From Prolixibacteraceae bacterium (lineage in GTDB: Bacteria; Bacteroidota; Bacteroidia; Bacteroidales; Prolixibacteraceae), in NCBI GenBank assembly GCA_019459525.1, contig JAIBEY010000066.1, positions 164,031-228,030 of the forward strand: 64,000 nt of DNA. Direction: 5' to 3'. Of the stretch, positions 56,657-64,000 are shown in pieces; position 1 is the stretch's first letter; each line of letters starts with the position of its first letter. Under the pieces are notes generated by a model. It was given only the letters and a program-made list of their open reading frames with translations. It did not search any database and was not told where the DNA came from. The position numbers and the translations under genes are program-made.

Positions 56657-56725
56657 ACCACAGCTTACTAAAATGAACACAGATTAAAAAACTTTTAATC
56701 TGTGTAAATCTGTGCTATCTGTGGT
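56657..56725. repeat. Right palindrome of the GxxExxY copy 2 unit
   Basis: ACCACAG (56657-56663) is the inverse of 56719-56725, with inner GAACACAGATT and AATCTGTGT arms. It abuts the sbcD stop codon. Confidence 0.65.
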
Positions 56726-57949
56726 TTAATCCTCTTCCTCTGCCAAAATCTCGGTAAACAGTTTCATTACTTCTGCATTGGGTTCCTGTCCTTTTTCGTG
56801 CCTGAAATAATCAGTAAAAAGTTCTTCCATGGTTTTCGTCAAATCGATACTTTTTTTGTTCCCTCCGGAAAATTCAGATGCGTTTTTCACTTCCGGAATA
56901 ATCGCAACAATTCCATTGTGTGCCGTGCTCAACTGTTTTCGTTCCTGGGCAGTGAGGTAAGTGTCGGTTACCATCGTCAGTTCAACCAAACATTCGGGGT
57001 TTTCAGTCAGCCATAGTAGCGCTTCGTCAATACCTTCGGCACGCTTGCGTAGTAATCTTTTGCCTTTAGTAAGTTCCAATTCCTGAACAGTGGCGACTTT
57101 TCCTGGCTCTACATCAACCAACAACACATACTTTTTCTGGTTGGCTTCTGCAAAACTGTACGACAACGGACTGCCGCTGTAATAAACCGGACAAGGCGCC
57201 GAATCGACCTTGTGCATCCGGTGCAAATGACCGATAGCCGTGTACTGAATCTGATCTGGAATATTCTCGGTATAAATAACCTGGGCGCCGCCCACATGCA
57301 GAATTGGTTTTTCGTCGGCTGGTTCTTCAGGCAATTCGTCTCCTTTTTTGACTACAAAAAGATGGGTAACCAAAAGATTGACACCTTTATTGTCGCAGTA
57401 CTTTTCAGCCAGTTCCTTCCACTTTTGCTGAAGCACTGTCCGCAATTCTTCCTCGCTGTTCTCGTGTCCCAGATACGTTTTTAGCCGGAATTCGTTGGCA
57501 TACGGAGTCAACAGCAAGCGCAAAGGAGCTTCATTTTCGGGAAGTTTCAATTCGAGAAAACCTTCTTCACTTTGCAGAACTTTCAGTCCGGACTCCAATT
57601 CAAACGTTGGAACAACCGAATTGGGATAACCCGCGAAAATAATTCCGCACTCGCGTGCCAGCGGATCGGGTGCTTCAATGCGGTCGGGCGAATCGTGGTT
57701 TCCGGCAATGGCAATCACTGGTCGACAACCATTGTGCGACAAGCGTTTCAGCGTTTTGTAAAACAAATCAACCGCTTCGGTGGGTGGATTAAACGTATCG
57801 AACAAATCACCGGCCACCAAAACAGCATCAACCTTTTCACGTTCTGCAATTTCACAGATTTCCTGCAAAACAGCCTGCTGCTCTTCGATTCTCGAAAAAT
57901 CTTCGAGCCGTTTACCGAGGTGCCAGTCGGAGGTATGGAGGAGTTTCAT
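56726..57949 (-). CDS. sbcD: Exonuclease subunit SbcD
   Basis: SbcD is the Mn-dependent Mre11-like nuclease partner of SbcC. The 407-residue protein has the phosphoesterase motifs TSDWHLGK near the start, AGDLFDTFNPP, AGNHDSPDR and IGHLHR. A C-terminal capping region ends in a tail of acidic residues. Its stop lies directly beside the palindrome that separates it from sbcC. Confidence 0.95.
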   Translation of the reverse strand: MKLLHTSDWHLGKRLEDFSRIEEQQAVLQEICEIAEREKVDAVLVAGDLFDTFNPPTEAVDLFYKTLKRLSHNGCRPVIAIAGNHDSPDRIEAPDPLARECGIIFAGYPNSVVPTFELESGLKVLQSEEGFLELKLPENEAPLRLLLTPYANEFRLKTYLGHENSEEELRTVLQQKWKELAEKYCDNKGVNLLVTHLFVVKKGDELPEEPADEKPILHVGGAQVIYTENIPDQIQYTAIGHLHRMHKVDSAPCPVYYSGSPLSYSFAEANQKKYVLLVDVEPGKVATVQELELTKGKRLLRKRAEGIDEALLWLTENPECLVELTMVTDTYLTAQERKQLSTAHNGIVAIIPEVKNASEFSGGNKKSIDLTKTMEELFTDYFRHEKGQEPNAEVMKLFTEILAEEED

Positions 57950-57957
57950 ATGTCAAA

Positions 57958-59589
57958 TTATTTTCTTGATTCTTCCCGTATTGCTTTAAACTCCGAACCT
58001 TCGTTCCAGTCCGGCCATTCGGTGGAGTTGGCCAGGTTGAGTCCCACCTGGTAAAGCAATTTGGCATCCTGAACGACTCCTTCTAAGTCATCGCGTTCAG
58101 GTTTATATTCATCTTGAGGAGTGTGGTAAACAGTTTTCCAGTAGTTGTCCAAAATCCGGAGAGTTTCTTCCTTGCCGTGCTTTTCAGCATCAATATATCC
58201 TTTGGCAAAAATAGCCGGTACGCCTAGTTTTACAAACGGGAACTGGTCGCTTCTGAAATACATCCCGTTATCCGGATTGGGATCAGGAGCGATATACCTT
58301 CCCCGTTTTTCGGTTTCAGCTTTGACCCATTCATCCAGTTCCGATTGACCAAATCCTGTAATCGTCACGTCTTTATACTTTCCTAAAAATAAAAGCACAT
58401 CAGTATTGATACAGGCTACCGTTTTATTCATCGGGAAGTAGGGATGTTCGGCGTAATAGCTGGAACCTAACAGGCCAGATTCCTCGCCGGTAACCGAAAG
58501 AAACAAAACAGAACGTTCGGGTGCAGGACCGCTTTTAAAGCCACGGGCTATTTCGAGCATCCACGAAACGGCACTGGCATTGTCGGTTGCACCATTGTAA
58601 ATGCTGTCGTTGTTAATTACCGAGCCCATACCCAGATGATCCCAGTGTGCGGTGTAAACCACCACTTCATCGGGGTGTTTGCTTCCCCGAATAAGTCCGC
58701 AAACATTACGCGAAGTATTGGTTTCGAAACTACTTTTCATCCAGCCCGAAACTTTTACAGGCAAGGCAAATGGTTTAAAATCCTTTTGAACAGCTTGCTT
58801 TTTTAAGTCATCGAAAGTCATCCCGCAAGAAGCAAACAACTTTTCCGCTGCTGTTTTCGAAATCCAGCCTTCAAACGCACAGCGATCGGTGTATCCGTTT
58901 TCAGGCTTCAGGTATAGTTTGGTTGTTTCTCCGTTATTGGCAACCACTTTCCACGGGTAGCCAGCCGGACCAGTTTCGTGAATAATCAGGCAACCCTTGG
59001 CTCCGCGACGGGCAGCTTCTTCAAATTTATAGGTCCAGCGTCCGTAATACGTCATCGTATTCCCCTTGAAATAGATGTCAGATCTTCCATATCCTGGATC
59101 GTTCACAAAAACCAAGATGGTTTTGCCCGCCAGATCCATTCCCTGAAAATCGTCTCGACCAAATTCAGGAGCAGTAATGCCAAATCCGGCAAACACCAAC
59201 TCCGACTGATCGAGCGACTGTTCTGCCTCCATCTTTCGCGAAAAAGTCACATAATCGACCATTTTGTCTAGTTTTAATGTGCCCTGAGGAGTTTCAAAAT
59301 CGAGGGTATTCGAGATCGTAGATGACACGGCCAGCAAAGGAACTTCCTGAAAATAGCTTTCCTTATTGGCTGGTTCCAGACCAATTTCCTTCATCTGCCC
59401 GGCAATGTAATCAACTGTAATTTGCTCGGTTGACGACATGGGCATCCGCCCCAGATACTTATCGGAGGATAATTCGGCAATGTGCTTTTCGATGTTTTTA
59501 TACAGAATGGCATCCTCCCCAGTTTTGCTGCTGGTTACAGCACATGCAGCAAAAAGAGCTGTCAGGAATAGTAAATAAATTACACGCAT
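57958..59589 (-). CDS. M28-family zinc metallopeptidase, lipoprotein
   Basis: The 543-residue protein starts MRVIYLLFLTALFAAC, a lipoprotein signal. A PA-domain insert is followed by the M28 core, with zinc ligands in TAHWDHLG (His, Asp), NGATDNASA, TGEESGLLGS (catalytic Glu), CINTDV (Asp) and a C-terminal VYHTPQDEY (His). It is probably an aminopeptidase or glutaminyl-cyclase-like hydrolase anchored in the envelope. Upstream codons to 59679 are rejected because they lack a signal. It is followed 8 bases later by sbcD. Confidence 0.92.
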   Translation of the reverse strand: MRVIYLLFLTALFAACAVTSSKTGEDAILYKNIEKHIAELSSDKYLGRMPMSSTEQITVDYIAGQMKEIGLEPANKESYFQEVPLLAVSSTISNTLDFETPQGTLKLDKMVDYVTFSRKMEAEQSLDQSELVFAGFGITAPEFGRDDFQGMDLAGKTILVFVNDPGYGRSDIYFKGNTMTYYGRWTYKFEEAARRGAKGCLIIHETGPAGYPWKVVANNGETTKLYLKPENGYTDRCAFEGWISKTAAEKLFASCGMTFDDLKKQAVQKDFKPFALPVKVSGWMKSSFETNTSRNVCGLIRGSKHPDEVVVYTAHWDHLGMGSVINNDSIYNGATDNASAVSWMLEIARGFKSGPAPERSVLFLSVTGEESGLLGSSYYAEHPYFPMNKTVACINTDVLLFLGKYKDVTITGFGQSELDEWVKAETEKRGRYIAPDPNPDNGMYFRSDQFPFVKLGVPAIFAKGYIDAEKHGKEETLRILDNYWKTVYHTPQDEYKPERDDLEGVVQDAKLLYQVGLNLANSTEWPDWNEGSEFKAIREESRK

Positions 59590-59683
59590 AAGTAAATGTA
59601 TTTGTCCTCTGATTCGAATTAAGATGTGCTGATTTGTTGTGAGGATAAAGTTAATTGAATATTGTTTCGGTAACGGCAAAAAA

Positions 59684-59715
59684 AGAAAAAGCCGCTGATT
59701 GGATAACCAGCGGCT
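59684..59715 (-). terminator. Terminator of the small winged-helix gene
   Basis: AGCCGCTG and CAGCGGCT pair around a 10-base loop; the minus strand runs into T5. It is 20 bases past the 59736 stop. Confidence 0.8.
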
Positions 59716-59735
59716 CGCTCAGATTTTTATCAGGA

Positions 59736-59912
59736 CTATTTCTTCACTTCCCAGGCACAACGCACCGGAGACACAATTTTGTCTTGTTTTTTCAATTCAT
59801 TCATGGCTTTTTCAACCACTTTTTTATCCAGTCCTGCCAACTCGGCAATTTCGCCAGCTTTCACCGGTTTCCCGGCGGCAGTCATTACTGCCAATACTTT
59901 TTCTACGCTCAT
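59736..59912 (-). CDS. 58-residue winged-helix-like regulator
   Basis: A short frame encodes MSVEKVLAVMTAAGKPVKAG and then EIAELAGLDKKVVEKAM, NELKKQDKIVSPVRCAWEVKK. The first two helices and recognition helix resemble a MarR/ArsR-type winged-helix core, with a CAWEV wing strand. It is too short for most ORF calls, but its start and terminator fit. DNA binding is inferred; no operator can be assigned. It lies beside a gene-less repeat and next to sodB. Confidence 0.72.
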   Translation of the reverse strand: MSVEKVLAVMTAAGKPVKAGEIAELAGLDKKVVEKAMNELKKQDKIVSPVRCAWEVKK

Positions 59913-59954
59913 ATTTATCGAATTTAAGATTTAAAGAAATATATGAAGGTCCAA

Positions 59955-60036
59955 AATTAACGATTAGAGATTAACGATCAACGATTGGTGATGTTTTACT
60001 TCGCTAATCGTTAATCTACAATTGTTAATCATCAAT
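59955..60036. repeat. Gene-less ATTAACGATT palindrome upstream of the winged-helix gene
   Basis: The left half (59955-59988) and right half (60003-60036) carry AGATTAACGAT and its complements. Its first 24 bases are identical to 23134-23157. The last base overlaps the sodB stop. It is an empty version of the element that carries the four-helix-bundle gene. Confidence 0.62.
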
Positions 60037-60611
60037 CATAACCTTCCTTCAACAACTTTCCAGTCAAGCACTTTCCAGAAATCGGCAATATAGGCCGGAC
60101 GAAGATTCTGTTTGTCGAGGTAATAAGCATGCTCCCAAACGTCGCAGGTTAAAAGCGGAGTCAATCCGTCGCGAACCGGGCAACCAGCATTGCTGGTCTG
60201 AACAATACTTAGTTTTCCGGCGGCATCTTTAACCAGCCAGGCCCAGCCTGAACCGAACTGAGTTGCAGCAGCTTTGTTGAAAGCTTCTTTAAAAGCATCC
60301 AGCGAACCGAAAGTTGTTTCGATTGCAGCCTTTAATGCTCCTGAAGGTTCAGTTGCAGGTGTTGCCGAAAATTGTTCGAAGTAAAACGTGTGGTTAAAAA
60401 CCTGGGCTCCATTGTTGAAAATGCCACCTTCAGCTTTTTTGATGATGGTCTCCAGGTCGGCATTTTCGAATTCAGTTCCAACAATCAGGTTGTTCAGGTT
60501 AGTAACGTAAGCCTGATGGTGTTTGCCGTGATGAAATTCCAGTGTTTTGGCGCTAATGAAGGGTTCAAGCGCATCAATAGCATAAGGTAATGCGGGTAAT
60601 GTAAAACTCAT
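60036..60611 (-). CDS. sodB: Superoxide dismutase, Fe-type
   Basis: SOD converts superoxide to O2 and H2O2. This 191-residue enzyme has [29 protein letters not shown] and [13 protein letters not shown]. The Gln in GAQVFNH and the Ala in TSNAGCPV are the positions where Fe-type enzymes carry their outer-sphere Gln and the Mn-specific Gln is absent. I call it Fe-type on that basis. It lies next to a second, Mn-type SOD gene. Confidence 0.9.
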   Translation of the reverse strand: MSFTLPALPYAIDALEPFISAKTLEFHHGKHHQAYVTNLNNLIVGTEFENADLETIIKKAEGGIFNNGAQVFNHTFYFEQFSATPATEPSGALKAAIETTFGSLDAFKEAFNKAAATQFGSGWAWLVKDAAGKLSIVQTSNAGCPVRDGLTPLLTCDVWEHAYYLDKQNLRPAYIADFWKVLDWKVVEGRL

Positions 60612-60742
60612 TTTGGTTATCTTTTTGGTTAAACAATGATTTTAGTTTTTTCAGAAAGATAACAGAAACTAGAATTAAAAGGTTTGGGAAATCAGCAATT
60701 CCGGGGTAATTTATACTGATTCTGAATAAGGGGCTATAAAAA

Positions 60743-60774
60743 ACAAAACCGCCCGAAACCTCTGTTTCGGGCGG
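60743..60774 (-). terminator. Terminator of the Mn-type SOD gene
   Basis: CCGCCCGAAAC and GTTTCGGGCGG form a perfect 11-bp stem with a 4-base loop. The minus strand continues into T tracts. It lies 19 bases past the stop. Confidence 0.87.
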
Positions 60775-60792
60775 AAAAAAACCAAAAATCAA

Positions 60793-61392
60793 CTAACCTT
60801 TAAACCGTCTGGCAACTTCATCCCAATTAACCACGTTGAAAAAGGCATCAACATAATCGGGCCTCCGGTTTTGATACTTCAGGTAGTATGCATGTTCCCA
60901 CACATCCACTCCAAGTACCGGAATTCCTTTTACTTCAGCCAGATCCATTAACGGGTTATCCTGATTAGGTGTAGATGAAATCACCAAACCATCACCCTGC
61001 TTTACCAACCACGCCCAACCAGACCCAAACCGGGTGAGCGCTGCTTTGGTAAATGCTTCTTTAAAATTTTGATACGACCCAAATGCGGTGTCAATAGCTT
61101 TCAGTAAATCACCTTCAGGTTGTTTGGCACCACCCGGAGCCATCACTTCCCAAAATAAATTGTGATTAAAAAATCCACCGCCATTGTTGCGAACGGCAAC
61201 AGGCTGAGCCGATATATTAGCCAAAATTTCTTCAATTGTTTTTCCTTCAGTTGCTGTTCCCTGAAGTGCAGCATTCAGGTTATTGGTGTATGCTGCATGA
61301 TGTTTACCATGATGGATTTCCATAGTTTGCGCATCGATGTATGGTTCAAGAGCATCGTAGGCATATGGTAACTTCTGTAATTCGAACGCCAT
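60793..61392 (-). CDS. sodA: Superoxide dismutase, Mn-type
   Basis: This 199-residue SOD has [31 protein letters not shown] and [13 protein letters not shown]. In place of the Fe-type Gln it has Gly-Gly-Gly, and NQDNPLM carries the Mn-type Gln that hydrogen-bonds the metal-bound solvent. It is therefore assigned to the Mn-type. It has its own promoter and terminator and is 181 bases from the Fe-type gene. The metal used in vivo is not proved by sequence. Confidence 0.9.
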   Translation of the reverse strand: MAFELQKLPYAYDALEPYIDAQTMEIHHGKHHAAYTNNLNAALQGTATEGKTIEEILANISAQPVAVRNNGGGFFNHNLFWEVMAPGGAKQPEGDLLKAIDTAFGSYQNFKEAFTKAALTRFGSGWAWLVKQGDGLVISSTPNQDNPLMDLAEVKGIPVLGVDVWEHAYYLKYQNRRPDYVDAFFNVVNWDEVARRFKG

Positions 61393-61434
61393 TTTTGTAT
61401 TAAATTAAGATTAAAGACTCTTTTATCTTCTATA

Positions 61435-61465
61435 CAAACATAGCACCTATTTAAATTGTTTCCAA
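61435..61465 (-). promoter_or_regulatory. Promoter of the Mn-type SOD gene
   Basis: On the minus strand TTG (61465-61463), a 20-base spacer and exact TATGTTTG (61442-61435) lie 42 bases before the ATG. Confidence 0.55.
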
Positions 61466-61515
61466 ATAAGTTTACAATTTTTTACATTATTTTTTTTGAT
61501 GTGCTATACCCGGAA

Positions 61516-63180
61516 TCAATAGGTAAAACTGCTTCCGCCTAAAAACTCACGGACAACCGATGTCGGCGGTATTTCCTGATCGTCAATGTCCTTAAAATAA
61601 GACAGAAACTTCAGCAAGCGGTTGCTTTCGCTGTATTCGGACTGGCTTTCGGGAACTGATTTAAGCAATGGTTCTGCATATTTTTTAAGCACAGCCAGTT
61701 CGTAAATCATGGCTGAATTAAACATGACATCGGCATTCTCCTGGTAGGGAAAAATATTTTTGTCTTCGCCCGCGCGAACACTTGGCCAACGGCGAATGGT
61801 ATCCGAAGCTGAGTAATTCCGGTATTTGCTGTCGCGGATCATCCGGCGGATCATTCGGTTGTCGGTAGTTGAAATGTGGTTTTGATCGTCGATGGAAATT
61901 TGTGTAAGCGCCGACAAAAATATTTTAAAGGTATTTTCTGGATTGATGTGCGGAATCAGATTCGGGTTCATGCCATGAATACCTTCCACAATCAGGATGC
62001 TACCCGGCCCCAATTGCAGCTTTTTTTCTGAAGGGAAACGCTGCCCTACGGTAAAATTAAATTTAGGCAATTCAACCCATTCTCCATTAAAAAGCTGCAC
62101 CAGTTGCTGATTAAAAAACTCAATATCAATAGCTTCAATGGCTTCAAAATCGTATTCGCCATGTTCATCTTTGGGCGTTTTTTCGCGATCGACAAAATAG
62201 TCGTCCAGTGAAATCATGGTTGGCTTTAATCCGTTTACCGCCAATTGCACCATCAACCGTTTGCTGAACGTGGTTTTCCCGGAAGCCGATGGACCGGCAA
62301 TCAATACAATTTTAACTTTATCCCGCCTGTCATGCACCAAATTCGCAATCTCAGCAATCTTCTTCTCGTGTAACGCTTCCGATATTTTAATAATGTCACC
62401 GCTTGTGCCGTTCAGCGTATTTTCATTCAGGTTAGCTACATTCGGTACATTTAAAAGCTCTGCCCAATCTTTATGCTCCTGAAAAATACCAAACAACTTA
62501 TCGTGTCTCGAATAAGGCTGAAGTTCGCTGAATTTGTTTGGTTTAGGAATCCGGAGCAGCAATCCATCGTAATAGGCTACCAAATCGTAAACCTTTAAAT
62601 AACCGGTTGAAGGAACCATATGACCATAAAAGAAATTGGCCTGTTCGCCCATGAAATAAAGGTAAGTAAACATGGCACCCTGTTGACTAAAGAGCTTGGC
62701 TTTGTAGCGCAGATTTTGTTTGGTACATATTTCAACCGCCTCTTCGGTGGGCAACCCGATTTTTTCAAAAGGAATATCTTTGTCAACAAACTGTTGCATT
62801 TTACTCTTGATGGCAAAAATGTCGTCATCGGTAATCGACCGGTCTAATCCGGCCAGTTCGCAGTAATAGCCGCGCGACATACCGTGCATTATTTTTAATT
62901 TTACCTGTGGAAAAACCTCGCGTACCGCAGCAAATAAAACAAAGAACAGCGACCGCACATACAGGCGCAAACCATCGGGATGAGAATAATCGATAAACTC
63001 TACCTTTTTGTTTTTTACAAACACGAACGAGAGTTCTTTCACTTTGTTATTGACTAAAGCCCCAATAATGGGGTTGTTGAGGCTGACCTTAAAATCATCT
63101 TTAATTTCCATCAGCGTAACGCCCAACGGATAAACTCTCTTTTCGCCGGTATTGACGCAATAAATATCGATTGTGTTCAT
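61516..63180 (-). CDS. TGS/threonyl-tRNA-synthetase-like domain fused to uridine kinase-like P-loop kinase
   Basis: The 554-residue protein begins with a TGS-like domain (NTIDIYCVNTGEKRVYPL). A ThrRS/AlaRS-type second domain includes HGMSRGYYCEL, and a C-terminal P-loop kinase has Walker A AGPSASGKTTFSKR. SLDDYFVDREKTP and EYDFEAIEAIDIEFF resemble uridine/phosphoribulokinase family motifs. Such fused kinases occur in Bacteroidota and some other phyla. It probably phosphorylates uridine or cytidine, or another nucleoside. It lies 52 bases from the uvrA stop. Confidence 0.85.
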   Translation of the reverse strand: MNTIDIYCVNTGEKRVYPLGVTLMEIKDDFKVSLNNPIIGALVNNKVKELSFVFVKNKKVEFIDYSHPDGLRLYVRSLFFVLFAAVREVFPQVKLKIMHGMSRGYYCELAGLDRSITDDDIFAIKSKMQQFVDKDIPFEKIGLPTEEAVEICTKQNLRYKAKLFSQQGAMFTYLYFMGEQANFFYGHMVPSTGYLKVYDLVAYYDGLLLRIPKPNKFSELQPYSRHDKLFGIFQEHKDWAELLNVPNVANLNENTLNGTSGDIIKISEALHEKKIAEIANLVHDRRDKVKIVLIAGPSASGKTTFSKRLMVQLAVNGLKPTMISLDDYFVDREKTPKDEHGEYDFEAIEAIDIEFFNQQLVQLFNGEWVELPKFNFTVGQRFPSEKKLQLGPGSILIVEGIHGMNPNLIPHINPENTFKIFLSALTQISIDDQNHISTTDNRMIRRMIRDSKYRNYSASDTIRRWPSVRAGEDKNIFPYQENADVMFNSAMIYELAVLKKYAEPLLKSVPESQSEYSESNRLLKFLSYFKDIDDQEIPPTSVVREFLGGSSFTY

Positions 63181-63232
63181 ATTAGTTAGGTTAACTATTT
63201 CAAATTCTCAGTTCCTGATCACATTTTTCAGG

Positions 63233-64000
63233 TCAGGCTTGCGCCATTTCCTGTTTCAGGTATTTTGCAGTAAACGATTCTTTATTTTTAATGACTTGTT
63301 CCGGAGTGCCAAAGCAAACCACTCGCCCACCCTCTTTTCCGCCTTCGGGGCCAATATCGATGATGTGGTCGGACACTTTTATGACATCCATGTTATGCTC
63401 AATCACAATGACCGTATTTCCGCGATCAACCAGTTTATTCAGCACTTCGAGCAACACACGGATATCCTCAAAATGAAGTCCGGTAGTTGGTTCGTCGAGA
63501 ATGTACATGGTTTGGCCCGTATCTTTTTTGGCGAGTTCGGTGGCCAGTTTTACACGCTGCGACTCTCCTCCGGAAAGTGTGGTTGATGATTGCCCCAGCG
63601 TAATGTATCCCAGCCCCACATCCTGAATGGTTTTCAGTTTATGGGCGATGGATGGAATATGCTCGAAGAATTCAACGCCCTGGTTAATAGTCATATCCAG
63701 CACGTCACCAATGGACTTGCCTTTGTAGCGGACTTCAAGTGTTTCGCGATTGTATCGGCGGCCGTTGCAGGTATCGCAATGCACATATACATCGGGCAAA
63801 AAGTTCATTTCAATTTGTTTCAATCCGCCACCCTGGCAATCTTCGCAGCGGCCTCCTTTGACATTGAACGAAAACCGCCCCGGAGAATATGCCCTGATTT
63901 TGGCTTCAGGCAACTGGGCGAATAGGTTCCGGATATCAGAGAAAACGCCTGTGTAAGTGACCGGATTACTTCGTGGCGTACGGCCCAGCGGTGACTGATC
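63233..64000 (-). CDS. uvrA: UvrABC excinuclease subunit UvrA, C-terminal part
   Basis: Only the last ~255 codons are seen; the frame is open to the right edge, so the truncation is due to the window. The C-terminal zinc region ([17 protein letters not shown]) leads into the second ABC ATPase signature [15 protein letters not shown], Walker [15 protein letters not shown] and switch HNMDVIK. UvrA loads UvrB on damaged DNA. Upstream residues read [13 protein letters not shown], which matches the UvrA family. Confidence 0.95.
   Translation of the reverse strand, partial: DQSPLGRTPRSNPVTYTGVFSDIRNLFAQLPEAKIRAYSPGRFSFNVKGGRCEDCQGGGLKQIEMNFLPDVYVHCDTCNGRRYNRETLEVRYKGKSIGDVLDMTINQGVEFFEHIPSIAHKLKTIQDVGLGYITLGQSSTTLSGGESQRVKLATELAKKDTGQTMYILDEPTTGLHFEDIRVLLEVLNKLVDRGNTVIVIEHNMDVIKVSDHIIDIGPEGGKEGGRVVCFGTPEQVIKNKESFTAKYLKQEMAQA

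Larger units (their letters stand above)
56151..56725 (-). mobile_element. Repeat-flanked GxxExxY unit (copy 2) between sbcD and sbcC
   Basis: Two similar palindromes, 56151-56222 (72 bases) and 56657-56725 (69 bases), bracket a single GxxExxY gene. Each palindrome starts ACCACAG, ends CTGTGGT, and contains AACACAGATT and AATCTGTGT inner arms. The whole unit separates sbcD from sbcC, which normally adjoin. The palindrome family is the same as in the his operon. Insertion into the sbcDC operon is an inference. Confidence 0.55.

Noticed and set aside
60574..60792. 72-residue frame between the two SOD genes
   Set aside because: It overlaps the 5' end of one SOD gene, contains the SOD terminator stem, and shows no protein-like motif.
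63233..64000. uvrA as a pseudogene
   Set aside because: The short length is explained by the window edge; the frame is open to base 64000 and all C-terminal motifs are intact.

Overview
The window is a chromosomal segment of a Bacteroidota bacterium, most likely a Bacteroidales/Marinilabiliales-type lineage. The signs are a gliding/type IX secretion C-terminal (CHU_C-like) domain, the Bacteroidota-restricted families DUF4290 and DUF4494, fused hisIE and hisB, a short primary sigma factor without region 1.1, and repeated TAnnTTTG-type -7 promoter boxes instead of TATAAT boxes. The genus is inference. There is no phage, IS transposase, CRISPR array or rRNA operon.

Layout. 1-4.2 kb: end of a polytopic membrane protein, then a CHU_C surface protein and an FkbM-like methyltransferase. 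4.4-17.7 kb: housekeeping genes (UvrD/PcrA helicase, DUF4290, murA, a TlpA-like thioredoxin, grpE-dnaJ, mltG, an FprA flavodiiron protein, DUF4494, typA). 17.9-31.9 kb: one long leftward histidine operon, hisG-D-C-B-H-A-F-IE. It is preceded by a leader peptide with five His codons and an attenuator hairpin, and is interrupted by many non-his genes and repeats. 32-38.4 kb: GH105 hydrolase, rpoD, HtrA/DegP protease, sensor kinase. 38.4-52.3 kb: LOG protein, gyrB, an outer-membrane barrel/TPR pair, ftsE, a GT4 glycosyltransferase, murB, two methyltransferases, DUF2007 and a dipeptide epimerase. 52.5-64 kb: a lipoprotein, sbcC and sbcD split by a repeat-flanked gene, an M28 peptidase, a tiny winged-helix protein, adjacent Fe-type and Mn-type superoxide dismutases, a TGS-uridine kinase fusion, and the C-terminal part of uvrA running off the edge.

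Most unusual content. (1) A complete attenuator precedes hisG: promoter, 20-codon His-rich leader peptide, an antiterminator segment overlapping the leader stop codon, and a terminator 19 bases before hisG. (2) Two families of small palindromic elements sit between operon genes. One has ATTAACGATT-type termini and carries a four-helix-bundle (S23/IVP-like) gene. The other has ACCACAG...CTGTGGT termini and either carries a GxxExxY nuclease-like gene or is empty. They lie between hisA/hisH, hisB/purU, hisC/hisB, hisD/hisC, sbcD/sbcC and beside sodB, always in the operon direction when they carry a gene. (3) A SatD-DUF3307-HhH cassette lies between hisA and hisF with three copies of an ATATAACCYAAA motif upstream, suggesting a self-regulated accessory module. 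(4) A tRNA-Glu gene lies on the opposite strand inside the his cluster.

How the genes fit together: murA, murB, mltG and the Ala-Glu-type epimerase concern peptidoglycan synthesis or turnover; ftsE is a division/envelope ABC ATPase; grpE-dnaJ and DegP handle protein quality; uvrD, uvrA, sbcCD and gyrB handle DNA maintenance; the SODs and the flavodiiron protein handle reactive oxygen or O2; and the his cluster makes histidine under leader control.
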